64,000 nt of DNA. Source: Warburgia ugandensis. Its lineage: Eukaryota > Streptophyta > Magnoliopsida > Canellales > Canellaceae. Within the stretch, counting starts at the first letter, position 1; each line of letters starts with the position of its first letter. Position numbers and translations under genes: made by a program. The notes below the pieces were generated by a model. That model was not told the origin of the DNA. It made no database searches and saw only the letters and a program-made list of their open reading frames with translations. The stretch is taken from contig CP141126.1 in assembly GCA_035236585.1 (NCBI GenBank), forward strand, positions 69,851,414-69,915,413, read 5' to 3'. Shown here piece by piece: positions 34,148-47,180 of this stretch.

Positions 34148-37100
34148 ACTACGGCAACCCAAAATTATCAAAGACTTCTTTTTTCAATAAACCCTTTCGA
34201 AAGTTGAGGCCCATGTTTGAATTTTATTTATTTTTAAATAGTAGGAATTGTTTTCAATGAATTTCATTTTAAAATCCCGAGTGTCAACCATCAACTCACT
34301 ACTATGCTATTTATGATTTATTTTGATATTTAAATATTAAAAACTCAAATAATTTTTTTAACTAAACCTTTCAAAAATAAGTTTACTTCTTTAGAACCCA
34401 CCCAATCAACAGCTGTAGTCCTTACATCATAACAAATCAAGTCCAAAGGATCTCATGTAAACTTTATGAATAGATGTAAACATCATAAATAGATCCAACA
34501 ATGTAAGGTCATGTACAAATCATGATCTGAATCACAACTAAAGATAATGAACACTGAATGTGACAACCCGGGTTTTTGAAAACATGATTTGTAAGTATTT
34601 TGAAAGGCAGGGCCCTTAAGAGTGTAAAAATTTTTCGCAAACCAAAACAGCGGAAATTCTTTTCTTTAGAACTTGTTTTGAAAACCCAAGTCACCACTTC
34701 ATACATAACATAAGTACAATTTGTGTACAAAATAAAATTCCATTGAAGGAATATACTTTTATTAAACTCCAGGATCCATCCAGTGGTTCACAGTACAGCC
34801 AAATCTAGTACAATACTTGTCCAAATTACATAATCCAAAACTTAAGCTCACCATACAATAAAACTCTCAACAAAGAAAAATACATGTCTTCAAGGGTATA
34901 CCTTGAAGATTATTCTCTTCAAGTCTTCTATAGTCTTCAGCTCCTAAGTCTCCTTCCTCGATCCGAGATATTGCAACAAGTACAATATCTCAGCAAGCAA
35001 TGCTTGGTAGGGGATTCAAGAAACATAATAATTGACAATGTAATTCCAATCCTTCATAATCTCATTATCCTGAAACATACTCTTTACTTTGTAAGTTATG
35101 TATATCTATATACATACATACCCTTCATGGGTAAACCAATTAAATTTGTAAAAATAGTCAAATATCATTCCCAATTAAGCTGATCAATTCTCTTCATTTT
35201 GAGAATTTAGTATTACAGCTAATCTCAAACTGGGAATTTCCCTTCTTAGGAAACATTGGTAATATACAATTACCTAGCATTTCATTATGCTATAACATAA
35301 GGCATTTCACTATGCCTATTCCATATGCATCATAGTGCAAAATAATCAGAAAGGTTGCTATGTCATTGCCTCGATCCGTACTAGCGCGCTCGGATAACTG
35401 CCCTGTTCACCACTGATACCACCTGGAAAATATTATGTCACTGCCCGTATGGGGGGGCAAGACTTCCACAGTGGTGGCCTTCCCATAATTGCCACCACCC
35501 GACTTTTAGCCTCTCATTGGGCAAGGTATCATCATATCATCAAATTTCAAGGAGCGGGTGGCCAAACCCTCATAACTCCTCTAGCAATAGCATCCCCTAG
35601 GCTCATGCCTATTAAAACAAACTCACAAGCCTCCAAGCTTGCATGTAAAATAGATTTCATATATATCAGACCATATGTCTGTTTACTTAGGGCTGAAATA
35701 TTTTCTAGTTCCCTATTCACTTATAGTTTAGTCCTTAACCATCTTATAGGTTTTTGGTTGGATCATAAGGTTTTCAAGAGATTTACTCCAAGTATTATCA
35801 TTACTCTTGTCAACATAAGATCATGAGTACAATCATGAATATCTCATGTAAATGCATTCATCAAATCCTCCTACCTTTAAGGATTGATCTCTTTTCCCCA
35901 ATCTTCCATGATCTTGACCGATGTATGTAATCTGTTCATCCATACATATTGTCAATATATAAATTATGAACAATCCTATTGATCACTAGATCTGATGTTT
36001 AGAATGATCTTTAGATCATTCATATCTAAGTATTTTTCTATCTTTAAGTCTTTGTATGTTCATCTCCTTGATCTTGATCTTTCATAGATCCTTTGATTGA
36101 CAATCTACTCATGTTGATAAAGATCAAGGTCCTAGATCTTCTATCATCTAGTTCTTCTTTGATCTAAGTTCAGTTCTTGGATCATCCCTATGGAGGATGA
36201 TCTTGGTTTTCTTCCTTGAATCACCTTTGATCAAGGGTTTGGATTATCTAATCTAATGAACTATAACAAGTATACTACTAAACATTCATACTAAGTACAA
36301 TATAGTGTTCTTATTCTTATTGTTCTTGATCATCCAAGATCTAATGGATCTTGTTTGATCATCCTTATCTTACTTACTGTTTTTATTAGGGTTAGGTAAT
36401 TTACTAACCTTTTATGCTCTTATGATTATTATTCAACCAGTTAATGTGCATGGTTGAAGGTAGCTTATTCAAGCCTAAATCTAGACTGCTCCTCTTATTT
36501 CCAATTGGCTAAGGCTTACTAGTTGAATGGGTGAACACAAAGTGATTACTTCAATCCTCATGTAAGGAGGCGTTTAGACCTCACAAACGTGAATGAAGGT
36601 AGGGGAAGAGCGAGGCTCTATTAGATAACCCCCTTAACCACTATGTTCATCATTCACTAGAAGGACCATAGCTCAACCTTTCATAAGGTTCCTATAAGCA
36701 TGTTTACCCTAAGTACTCTTTCTAATGGATTTTAATTAAGTCCATGAATATTTATAATGTCATTCATGGGGTTTATTATTCTTTTCCTAATTTGGGCCAA
36801 GGATTTGATGATCCTTATATTGTCCTACTAACTATAGCCCTTACTAATTAAGTCCAAAGTACTTCATTCTTATTTGTGTCATGAAACTCTACTTTCTCAT
36901 TAGAATACATTTTTGATGTTTTATGCTCTTTATCTCATAACAAGTAAATCTACTACTAACATTCAACCATAAATGAATTATAAATTTAAAGCATAAAACT
37001 ACCTAATTTAACATTCAATGAAAATGAGGCAAGGTACTTAAATTAAATCTAGCACCTTATGATAAGAATGAACACATATCATACTAAACTCTAAATGTTA

Positions 37101-37689
37101 TACTAGCATGCTTTATAACATAATAACATAAAATGAAACTAATTATATTTACATTTTTAGAAACCTTTACTTATGATCCAACCATTTGATCTTAGATCTT
37201 TTCCTTTGATTAAGGACTTTAGTTATATTTAGAGAATTTTCTCTATTAAGGTCAAAAGATCACATTGATCTATTTTTATCATAATCCATCCATGATTTCC
37301 TTGGATTTTATCATATATTCTTTCCATCCCAAGGATCTGATCACACTTGATCTCATTGATCAAGTGGGTCCCTTTGTATTTGTTTTTGGGTTTTTCTACC
37401 ATAAAGGGTAGATCCCTTAATATATCTCATATATATCCAATTTAAACATAGATATAACTTTATTTAAGTATTAGATCATTATTAAAACATGTTTCTAAGA
37501 TCTGATCATCTCAGATCTTGAAAATCTATGTAATTGGAAACTTAATTCTTAAATACAGAAAGTTTTTATTGAATAACATGTCATTTTTATTATTCCATAA
37601 GAAAATAGAGGTCTCAAGCTTTCCATAGCTTCTTTCCGATCTCAATTTGGAGTTCAGATGACTCCAGAATTGATCCTGAAAGTTCACAG

Positions 37690-38040
37690 TCCTTCCTAGG
37701 GCCTAGATTTGATCTGGGCCCAAGGAAGGAACGGCCCAGATTAGTCGGGCGGAACAGCAGGCGGAACGAACCGAGCGGAACGAACCGGGGTCGTCGGGCG
37801 CGTCCGCTGGGAAGAAAATCCCAAGCGCGACTGCGGGATGTCCACAGACGCGGACGGGACGAGCGGAACGCCCGTCGTCCGCACGCCCGCAAACCGGGCT
37901 GTCGCTGGGCGCGTCCGCTCGTCCTTTTTATGGACGCTCCTTCATTGCGCTTGAACTGACGCCCCACGCGTATCGCACGCGCCGTTCCGACGGTGCGTCA
38001 CGCGGGCGTCTTGGGCGTCGTCTGATCTGGAGATCGGACA
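37690..38040 (-). other. CpG-rich island within LTR Z
   Basis: About 350 bp of very high GC and CpG content in AT-rich surroundings, roughly 0.65-1 kb downstream of the TATA box on the minus strand. It has internal short repeats: GCGGAACGAACCG twice near 37750-37785, and GGGCGCGTCCGCT at about 37796 and 37908. It is probably R/U5 leader sequence. CpG sites here have not decayed as in the older OTA elements. Confidence 0.7.
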
Positions 38041-38676
38041 GTCCCTTCTAGACCGTCCAATCAATCCTCTTGCAATTGAGGGCCCAAAAGGTCTCTGATT
38101 TTGATGAAAATTCTACCCTAGGGGTTTTGGACCCTTCTGGATCGATTGGTACAGTCAGATTTCTCATCTGAGCACTCCATCATCCCTAATTAAGGGTTCT
38201 GTTGTTTACTTTATTTTTATCTTTTTATTACCAAAATTAATTACAGTAAAATAAAATTTACATAAAACAATACTAAAAATATATGAAAAGGATTTCCACT
38301 TACTTGATTGGGGAGAAAACCTGATTTACATGCCCAATTAAAAAAAATACCTTGTTGATGACGATATAGCCTAAAATCCACCTTTCGCGTAAATACCGTT
38401 GTTTGAACCGTTGGATCTTGAAATTCCTTTGGGGGTTTTGTAGAATAGATGTGTTGGGATGTTTTGGACGGTGGAATTGATCAAATTAGATCTAGAACAG
38501 AGTGCCTAATTGAATTTAGGTCTCTTGTTCTAATCTAAAAGAAAAACAAATTGGAAAGAGATTTAGCTCTTGGAAATTTTGGGGTTTTGAGAGGAATTCT
38601 AGATCTAATTTTTCAAGGAGATTGAAGATAATTTCGTGGGGATTGTATGAGGATTTTTGGAAGATTTTTGGGGTTG

Positions 38677-38684
38677 TATTTATA
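38677..38684 (-). promoter_or_regulatory. TATA box of LTR Z
   Basis: Minus-strand TATAAATA in GCCTATAAATACAACCCC, about 0.6 kb from the LTR's minus-strand start. It supports minus orientation. Confidence 0.65.
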
Positions 38685-40458
38685 GGCATTTTGGGTCTTT
38701 TTCATGATTATAATATGTTATTTTTTTAATACAAAATGGCATGAAAGTCTTTAATGCTCCCATACCTAACCCCATGACTAGCTGATCTTTGTTGACCCAT
38801 GTTTCACATGGGCTGCTAATCAATTTGGTTGTTGGGGACGTGGTGGTCCCCATGTGGGCCCCATGTGGGCCCCACATGGTGTCAAAAGTCCGTTTTGCCC
38901 TTTATGCATAAAACTTTGGGTTTTATTCCCATGATCTCGGATTTGAGTGTACTTAGTGGCGTTGGATTCGTATTTATTAGTATATTCTAAATTTTGATGT
39001 TTCATATTTTGATTTTTGGAATATTTTGATTTTTGGGTAAAATTACTATTTTACCCCTTTTGTCCAAAAAATGAAAAACTTAAGGATTTCTCATCCGAAT
39101 TCGAAATTTGTCGTGCTTGCAGTCATTTTGAAGGGTTTGCTAAGTTTAAATTTCAATTTTATATTTGATTATACTTTTATAACAGTATATTTTAAATAAC
39201 CCTAATATTTCAAAATTTCAAAATATCTGAAATTCAAACTTTATTGATTTTTCTCAATCAATTTACAAAAATTGGGGTTATTACACTCAAACAGGTTAAA
39301 TGATGTTAAACTCATGAAATTAGTGAATATAGTCATTAGTGGTCACATGCCTAGCTATATAGGGCCCACAACTATCTAGTCAACACTAGGTATACATAAG
39401 TGGTCATTAGCTCATACCTGACACATCATCATGCTACATAATCAGAAGTACTATCACTTAGTCGTGCTCGTAGTACCTGGTCACATAAACTAAGTACACA
39501 TGATGTCACACAGCCATGACCCTAGCACTATATTAAAACTTGGACTGCTATGCCACTGCGATAACCAACTCCCAAGACTGTCGATTGCTGCTCCCCGTCG
39601 ATAGTAGAATGAGTGACTTGGCATCTGTCCAACATGGGTGAGGATCGAAACCATAATGTGGATTATCATGATACCACTATCTATGGTATTTTCCCTTCTA
39701 TGGGGCAGGTATCTAATAATCTCACAAATTCAGAGGTCGGTTGGCTAACCTACATCCCTCTTAGCATAGTATCCACTAGGAACACACCTATCCAAAACCA
39801 AAACCCTCAGGGCTCCATGATTGAATACCATAAAATCATTAGGCTAGATGCCTATCTCACATCAAATCCATGAAAATAACATATCATATGCATAGTTGGT
39901 ACCCTATACCAAAACCAAGTTGAATCCAATTATGTGAATATAAAACATGTAGCATTTTAAATCCACGGCATCCTAATATAAATTTTTTTTGATATATGAT
40001 ACTATCACATTTTTATTTCATATAAACTACATGTATAATATCATACAATAATCACATTATATAAATGAATCATGAAATTCAAATCTCAAGTAGTTATCAA
40101 AATTGCTTAGTAACCATATTAAAAGATCATGCAATTTGTGAAAATTAGCATCTTAATTTCCACCTAACTCGAATCTAGCTATCCCAATCCTCAAAATGCC
40201 CAGTGGTCTCATTGTCATATTAATCAATGTATCTACTAAGTCATACGTGCATATAATGTCATTTTCCTATCACAAATCTCCATCTATAACTCATTTAGTC
40301 TTTGATAATCTTTAAATATGATGACATAGTCTTTGCATATCTCTGATCATATGTTATATATCTTTATTTTGGTAATATCCTCAAATCTTTCTTGCTGATT
40401 AAAGATCGATGGGCTAGATCATTCATCTGTTCTTAACTTCTATGGGTCTCAGCCAAGC

Positions 40459-40510
40459 ACACAATCTATTTCATATTCCAATGTACACAATCTATTTCAT
40501 ATTCCAATGT
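40459..40510. repeat. Two-copy 26-bp tandem repeat in the X right LTR
   Basis: ACACAATCTATTTCATATTC... at 40459-40484 is repeated exactly at 40485-40510. It is absent from the left LTR and lies inside the region that is duplicated (335 bp) there. Confidence 0.92.
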
Positions 40511-42260
40511 TTAATCTATTGATCTAACATTCAGATCAAATTTTGATTGGTCAAATCAATAGTTCTAGATCATTCTAATGTTCAATTTTGTAAGCTATGG
40601 CAATGAAAATAATCCCATCATTAGGCTAGTTCAATTATCCATTTTGAAGTTTGATCTAACTTGATTCCATGTATTTTCTAGGTTTCCTATAGTTCAATTG
40701 CCTCTCACTCCCTCATGTTAATATTTGATGATCAAATCTTGCTCTGATTGGTTTGATCTAAGTTTCTTGTCTCATCCTATGGATTAGATTTATAAATTTT
40801 AGTTTACTAAGATAATCTAACCATTAGGTCATTAATCTAGTCATATATTAAGGTTTGGATACTTATGATTGGCAGATCTAGGCTGTAAAAGGTCTAATGT
40901 TAAACAAATATAGATAATCACTAATAAATCAATGGAATTGAAGGGTCAGGGTGCTAATCCGACCTCGTACATGTCAATTTGAGTGATATCAAGTTGCTTA
41001 TGTAATTAGATTGTCAATTGATCATTGTTGAGGTGCCTGATCTAAGTTATCTGTAATGATCTGAACACAAATCACCACCTAATCATCCCATATTGCATAA
41101 TATGTTAATAATCCAATTAAATAGTCTCTGATCAATGAATGAAATGATAAGTCTTGTTTCCCATGTTCCAACAATCGTGATGGCTATTTTGGATCTAGGA
41201 GAGCCTTCTTAGATTGGGCATGGAAGAGGTCAAAGCTCAAGGGCGGGTGTTAGTAGTAGGGACTACCAGTGCCAACTTAACAAAGAAAGAAAGTGTGCGT
41301 GGGGAAGGACAGCGATGGGTGGAGGCTGTCAGTTAGGTCACTGCCTTAGCCTAACTCTAGAGAGGAAGAGGCCAAGGGCGATTAGAAGGGGATTTTCTTT
41401 GTGTGCCAGCTTGCTCTGGTAGACACATCAGCCTAGTTGTGCCAGAGAACGAGGAAAGCAATAAGAGGCAGAACAGTCAACGCTACTGGCCTATGTGCAA
41501 TAGTGAATCGGGTTGGAAGGAAAATCGACATGGGACAAGAGGAAAATGGGGAAGGAATCCAATGCAGCTGACTGGCCTGTCATCGTATCTATTGGTTGTG
41601 TCGGAGGGAAAGGAAATGGGGATATGGGAACGCCTTCGATAGAGGTGAAACCAGGTAGGGAGGTAATGGTCCATGTCGGCAGCCTATCCATGTGGTGTTG
41701 AGTTGGCTAGTGATTAGGGCAAAGACATGGAAGGGAAGGAGAGGAGGTGTAGACGCTGCTGGCCTATGTACACAGGGATGCCAGTAAGCTGGGATGAGGG
41801 GAAAACACTACAAAGGAGAAAGAGAGAAGGGTATGCTGGTCCGACGATCCATATTTGACATTATATTGTTATTATTATTATGTGCAATCATTACCATTTT
41901 TAAATGCAGGTAGTTAATTCTGTGTAAAACAATTTTTTAATTTATCACTTCTCATGATTGCATCCCATGCATGGGTCCCACTTATAATTAGTTTTATTCA
42001 CTTTAATCAATAATTAATTTAAATTAAATACTTTAATTAAAATGCGTATGAAAATTTTGTGTGGACTACAATTTTGATGTACTTAGTGTTGTTGGACTCA
42101 TTTTCTCGAGCAGATTATAATATTGACATTTTAATGGTCAATTCTCTATCTTTCATTAATTATTCTTAAAAAATTTAAATCTTGTAAATTGAAATTTGCA
42201 TTTCTCCTTTTTTATTTATTTCATTTACATAGAGTGAATTAAAAGTTTAGGGCTATTACA

Positions 42261-43502
42261 CAAACATGCAGTTGCAAAAGTGTTTTCCTCCATCACTGAT
42301 AATAGCATGTGGAGTGTTGAAGTGTGAAATGATGTTATCTCTAAAAAACTTGGACCACCACCAACTTGGAAATGTAGTCCACTCCCACTAGGATGCATAG
42401 ACTTTCAAACGAGTTAAGGAAGGTACACTTGAAATCCATGCCCCAACCATTAAAAGTTTTGATGATCAAGATTGGGTTTAATGGCATTGGGTCCCTATAA
42501 CCAATGTTTCCTAACTTTTAACAAGGATCACATGCATTGTAGTACATGCAAGAATCATTGAAAATCATGGGCCAATAAAATCCATACTAAAAATTCTTTG
42601 TAGGAGTCTTCTTTGCACTATAATAGTCGCCACAAGCAAGGTCATTGAAAAGGGAGATGATTTTATTGTGTTCATTATGAAGAACACAACTCCTAACGAT
42701 TTGATTGGGGCAATACTTGAATAAGTACAAATTGTCCCATATAAAGTACATAACCTTTGATGGAAAATTAGATATATCTAGCTATGACTATTGTGTCAGC
42801 AATTTATTAATCACAAGATAATTGACAACATCACCATACCAAGGCACCTGTGAAACATGCAGAAGTTGCTCATCTGGATAAGTTTATTTGATCGGAATGG
42901 GATCACTAAAATACTCAACTATTAGCTTGAACAAGTAATCTGATATCACATTTTTAGACCCATTCTTGTCTTGAATTTCTATGTTGAACTCCTGAAGGAG
43001 AAGAATCCATTAGATAAGTCATGGTTTAGCATCCTTCCTTGAAAGAAATACTTCAATGTCACATGATTAGAATAAATAATCACCTTAGACCCTAAGAGGT
43101 AGTACCTAAACTTATCCAAAGCACAAACCTTATCTAACAAATCTTTCTCCAAGTTGAGTAGTTGAGATGGGCATCATTTAAAGTCTTACTAGAATAATAA
43201 ATCCCATGTTGAAGTTTAGTAATTCATTGTCCCAAAACAGCATTGATCATGTAGTTGAAAGAGTCACACATGATCTCAAATGGTGCACTCCAATCTGGCG
43301 ATCGTATTACTGGTGTAGAGGTGAGATCAACCCTTAGATGTCCATAGGATTTCATGCAGTATTCATCCAAGTTAATAATTGCCTCCTTTGTTGGCAGATT
43401 GCAAAGGGTCCTAGAAATGGGGCTAAAATCTTTAATAAAGGATCTATAGAAACTAGCATGGCCTAGGAACAAACAGATCTCCTTCATCATCCTAGGAGGG
43501 GG
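42261..43502 (-). pseudogene. W' pol relic right of X: integrase, RNase H, RT end
   Basis: Starts with the right target duplication of X and continues the integrase interrupted at 17941. It is collinear with W (11623-12892): GTGTTTTCCTCCATCA, GAATCATTGAAAATCATGGG, and so on. On the minus strand the best open piece (43224-43532) reads from RT (PPPRMMKEI, FYRSFIKDFSPIS) into RNase H (SPDWSAPFEIMCDSF). Homology stops at the PPP codons exactly as in W, so both copies share one ancestral break. Numerous stops. Confidence 0.85.
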
Positions 43503-44002
43503 ACATGATGGGTATTGGAATATTAAATACATATCTCTATTTAGAAGGTTTTAGCCTTACAAATCACTTAATTATTACTAATTAGGGTTAATTCTACTAT
43601 TTTATAGGTCCAAGGTACAAATATATAAAATGCATGGAATTTCCAATTTTACCTCGAAAAGAGAAATTTCACATTCCAAGCTATATTGAGAAGGCATAAA
43701 TGCTAAGTGAACGTTTTTAGGTTAAAAAAGATCATTGGGTGTCATTGTCAAAGTCATAAGAGTCCAAAACTGTATATTCAACTTCTATTCAAATGAGGAT
43801 AAAAGGGTGGAAAATTCCCATGCATGAGGGCATGCATACATGTCATCACCTTTTGGAAGCTTGTGAAAGAAACACAATTCATATACATTAGAATCATATA
43901 CAATGAAAGTTTCTTAGAAGAAAAAGAAGAATGGGGCCATACATGATATTGAAGTACAACTATTCATCATGAGGATATAAAGATCTACAAGGATGAAGAT
44001 CA
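43503..44002. other. Segment S', copy 2
   Basis: 500 bp closely matching S (12893-13395): TGATGGGTA, TATCTCTATTTAGAAGGTTTTAG, ATTCCCATG.ATGAGGGCATGCATACATGTCATCACC, AAGATCTACAAGGATGAAG. No coding or RNA feature is seen. It ends at the first base of LTR V2. Confidence 0.65.
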
Positions 44003-45466
44003 TTTGATAAGTGTTCAATTTTGTATAAAAATGTACCCAATTAGTAGCACATGTATTATAAATTATAGCGCAAAAGTATAGGATTTTTCAAAAATTCATA
44101 ACACATGCATTTTTGACCTAATAATTCAAAAGGTTTGATATTTTGCAAGTTTAAAAGCTAGTTTAGAGTAAGTATCGAATCATCACAATTTTTTAGGATT
44201 TAATTATTTATTTTTATTTATTTTTATCTTTTTTAGGTATTGAGATGATGAGCCAACATCTAAGATCAATCAAGATGTGAATTGAGGATCAAGATCAACT
44301 TAGCAAGCAAGGGCCTACTTCCAACATTTCCAAGCTCAAGGAAGGGTTAAGATTATTTCAAGGCAAGCAATTGAGTTTAAGAAAACAATTCGAAGAATCA
44401 AAGGTGATTAGGATGAGTCATGCAATTTCACCACCTTTGCATTGGAATTGGAGCCCTATAAGCCACCAAGTCAACTAAAGCATGCAACCCTTGAAGCCAA
44501 GAGACAAAAACCCATAGATCAAGTTATTTGTTCATTGAAATCCTTGAATTCCTTACTTTCTATTGCTTTGTTTTCATTTTTTTTGTGCTCATTTCCTTTG
44601 GTTCTTCTTTGGATGCATATGCATACAATCTTGGACATTGGGTTACAACTCTATTGAAGTCATTAATTTGTAATTCCATGCCTAGAACAATATGCAATTT
44701 TACTTTCTAGGCTTCCAACATCTATGCACCTCCTTTTCTAAGAATTTCAATTCAATAAAGCTCATGGTTTGTGTGCACTTTTTCCTTACTTATTTCTAAT
44801 GCTTAAAAGTCTTTAAATCTTGATTGTCACACCATGTTTTGTGCCTACTTTCCATGCATCTTCCATTCAAGCTCTCATGCGCACCATACTCATATCCGTC
44901 ATGCATAAAATTCATCTTAATTTCATGCTTACACCTTTAATAATCATGCACACTATTTTGTTCTTGTTTTCTTAGTCTTGCATGTTTTATTTGTCTAGTT
45001 TATGGTTCTTTAGTCGCCATTTAAGTTTAGTTGCATGTTATGTTGGTTTTAGGCAGTTTCCACTTTTAAATTTTAGCAAGGTCTATTTTTAGAAAGTTTC
45101 TAATTATGGTTTTAGGAAAGTATTATTTTTAGGAAGTTTAAGTTTCCTAGATTAAGTCATTCTAGTTTAGCATAAGTTTCTTTTATTAAATGCATGTTAG
45201 TTAGGAAATTTTCTAATTTCATTTAAGATGTTTATTTTTAGAAAGTTTCCTTTAGTTCCTATTTTCAATTTCATGTATCTTTCTATTTCCATGTTATTTA
45301 CATTCCTAGTTTAGATCAAATTCAATATCATTTTGGCTAGGATAAGTGGTTTAACCAATATTTAATCAGTATATGAAACTATGAGATTCCTTGTGGGATC
45401 GACATAAGTCACATACAATTAATATATTGACTTGTGCACTTACTGGCAATATTAAAACATACACCC
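44003..45466 (+). mobile_element. 5' LTR of OTA element V2
   Basis: Starts TTTGATAAGTGTTCAATTTT and ends AAAACATACACCC. It is about 1.46 kb and collinear with LTR V1. PBS and leader follow on the plus strand. No PPT precedes it, so it is the 5' LTR; the 3' LTR lies beyond the window. The frames at 44442-44710 are unsupported. Confidence 0.87.
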
Positions 45467-45472
45467 AGTTTT

Positions 45473-45490
45473 TGGTGCTATTGCTAGGGA
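45473..45490 (+). promoter_or_regulatory. Decayed primer-binding site (tRNA-Asp) of V2
   Basis: TGGTGCTATTGCTAGGGA matches 13 of 18 positions of the tRNA-Asp complement TGGCGCCGTTGCCGGGGA. All five changes are transitions and all lie in its three CpG dinucleotides. Confidence 0.8.
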
Positions 45491-47180
45491 ATTGACATGG
45501 TTTTGTGGTTGGATCTTTATTTAGATTGTTTATTGGTAGTCATAGATTTAGGTTGCATCAGATTAGGCTTTTTACATCATATTTGCATATTTTGTAAATC
45601 CTTATAAATTGACCTATTTCTTTAATTTTGTTTGAGGGGAATTTGGCAAAAGGAGAAGCAATGATCCTATGGGCAAAAGCTTCATTGGCATAATTAGGAT
45701 TTCCTTGCTTTCTTGGATTAGTTTTTTCTATTTTTTTTGAGGATTTGTAGTGAGGCCCCATTGTAACTTTTAACTATTTCTTTTACTTTAAATAGATTGT
45801 GCTAATATAGGGCAAGTGTAGGGTATGGTGGCCCACACTTGAACAACATCAGTTATGCCACTGTAAGTTTCTATCACTCTTTTCTATTTTCCTAGTGTAG
45901 TTGCATTTTATGTAATTGCATTGTGGATGGTAGTGTAATTCATATAGTTTAGGATCATTCAATTTAACTTGTTTCATATTATTTAGGATTGTTGCATTAG
46001 ATTTCACTTATTTAACAAAGGTTAGCTTGAGCTTCGATATAACTAAGGTATAGGCTATTTAGTTATAGTGTCTTCTATGTTAAGGTGTGGACTCTTTGTA
46101 AGATTGCATACAAGTAGGAATTAGTTTTCTTTTCCTAATATTGCATTGCACATTTAATTTATTTATGGTAGATGTTCACATTGATTATAAGGGCCCCACA
46201 GGAACCCTCATAAGATAAGGACATGATTTCATTACTAAATCCTTGGCCTACCTAGGTAATCAAATTGATTTCTTGTATGTTCACCATCCCATCCCTTAAT
46301 TTAAAATCAAGTAGCAAGAGACTTAGGGTATTGAGCTTGTGGGACCCTTTTTGAAGGAGTAGATATATTGTTACTCCAGTAGCTTATGATCATTGTGCTT
46401 AGAGTGGGTATTCAAAATTCAAGTGATGTTTCCATGCCTTTAATTAACTTTTTTTGGGGTTTAAGTTCCTCCTTACATGAGAATTGTATTAACCACTTTA
46501 GAGTAAAACCTAACTAGTAAGTAATAGTTGAGCCTGGATAAAAGGAGTTGTCTAGATTTAGGTCTAAAAGTTACCTCACTATAGGTAAACAAAGAATGTT
46601 AAACCAGCTCATTAGCAGAACATTTGGATTGATTGTACATCATTTAGAGTTAGGTTGCATCATATAGAAAAGAGTTCATCTTGGTGCATGCACGGTCGTC
46701 GATCTAATAACACAAAATTAGTATCATTTGATCCCTAGGATTAAACATACCCATAGGCAAGGAATGAGAAATAAAATTCCTAACCCCATCGAGGACCCAC
46801 CAACTATAGTTGACACAAGGCCATAAGTGACTTCTAAGTGCCACTTCAACTAAATACTCCATCATGCATCACAATGCCACCCACCAATGTAGACCGTTAT
46901 GAGCTTAAACCTAGGGTCATTCAGTTGCTCTCAACATGCTATGATTCAATGAGAGAGAGGATCCATACCTACGTATCAAGGAATTCCTTGATATGTGCAC
47001 TACATTCAAGTTCTGAAATGTTTTAGATGATTCAGTTAGACTTAGGTTGTTTCCATTCTCATTAAAAAATAAGGCCAAGTCATGTCTAAATTTTTTAGAG
47101 TTTTGTCTCATTAATACATGGAACTAGTTGTCTAAAAAGTTTTTAGCAAATTTTTCCCTATATATAAAATCAATTCCCTT
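45491..47180 (+). other. Untranslated leader of V2
   Basis: About 1.7 kb, collinear with the V1 leader and lacking coding signal. The frames at 45558-45761 and 46838-47111 are short and not conserved in V1. Confidence 0.65.

Larger units (their letters stand above)
31876..34149 (-). other. Interior of X, non-coding, with PPT and PBS relics at its ends
   Basis: Minus-strand PPT: plus-strand TCCTTCTCCCCTTAT (31876-31890). Beside it AAATTTCATCCTCAAAATTT (31893-31912) is the decayed inverse of the chromovirus tail. The rest is AT-rich, about 2.2 kb, with no gag or pol motif and no frame above about 80 codons. A 33-bp duplication lies at 33730-33795. The interior is far shorter than a full gag-pol region. 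Confidence 0.7.
34554..39290 (-). mobile_element. Solo LTR Z (34559-39285) with target-site duplication
   Basis: 4727 bp starting TGTGACAACCCGG and ending GGGGTTATTACA on the plus strand. Flanks are CTGAA (34554-34558) and CTCAA (39286-39290), one mismatch. The uninterrupted X LTR (about 18670-18690) is continuous here. On the minus strand it begins TGTAATAACCCC, has a TATA box (38677-38684) and ends GGGTTGTCACA, like Y's LTR ends. No PBS, PPT or second LTR is found inside, so it is a solo LTR left by recombination between LTRs. A damaged relative is at 58624-60891. Frames inside (including the Arg-rich 37614-37967) are not supported as genes. Confidence 0.88.
17942..42260 (-). mobile_element. 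Element X: chromovirus-like LTR retrotransposon enlarged by nested insertions
   Basis: Two related LTRs (17942-31875 and 34150-42260) flank a 2.3 kb interior. Orientation is minus: a tRNA-iMet PBS relic lies at 34137-34147 beside the right LTR, and an inverted polypurine tract plus a GAGGATGAAATTT-like tail lies at 31876-31912 beside the left LTR. Five-base target duplications flank it. Without the nested Y, Z and SINE it would be roughly 10 kb. The interior is too short for gag-pol and has no open frame, so X is a deleted or non-autonomous element. Its insertion follows the W-S-V duplication, because only W' carries it. Confidence 0.85.
34150..42260 (-). mobile_element. 5' LTR of X (interrupted by solo LTR Z)
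   Basis: TACGGCAACCC at its left end beside the PBS and GGGCTATTACA at its right end (minus-strand start TGTAATAGCCC). Net of Z it is about 3.4 kb. It lacks the SINE and the 335-bp duplication of the other LTR and carries its own 26-bp duplication (40459-40510). The frames at 41403-41701 on both strands lie in its GC-richer part and show no domain. Confidence 0.83.

Noticed and set aside
35449..35826. 125-codon plus frame in LTR Z
   Set aside because: The collinear region of Z' (59570-59900) is full of stops, and no domain is recognised.
37614..37967. 117-codon Arg-rich minus frame in LTR Z
   Set aside because: It comes from the CpG-rich island, has biased composition, no domain, and no homologous frame in Z'.
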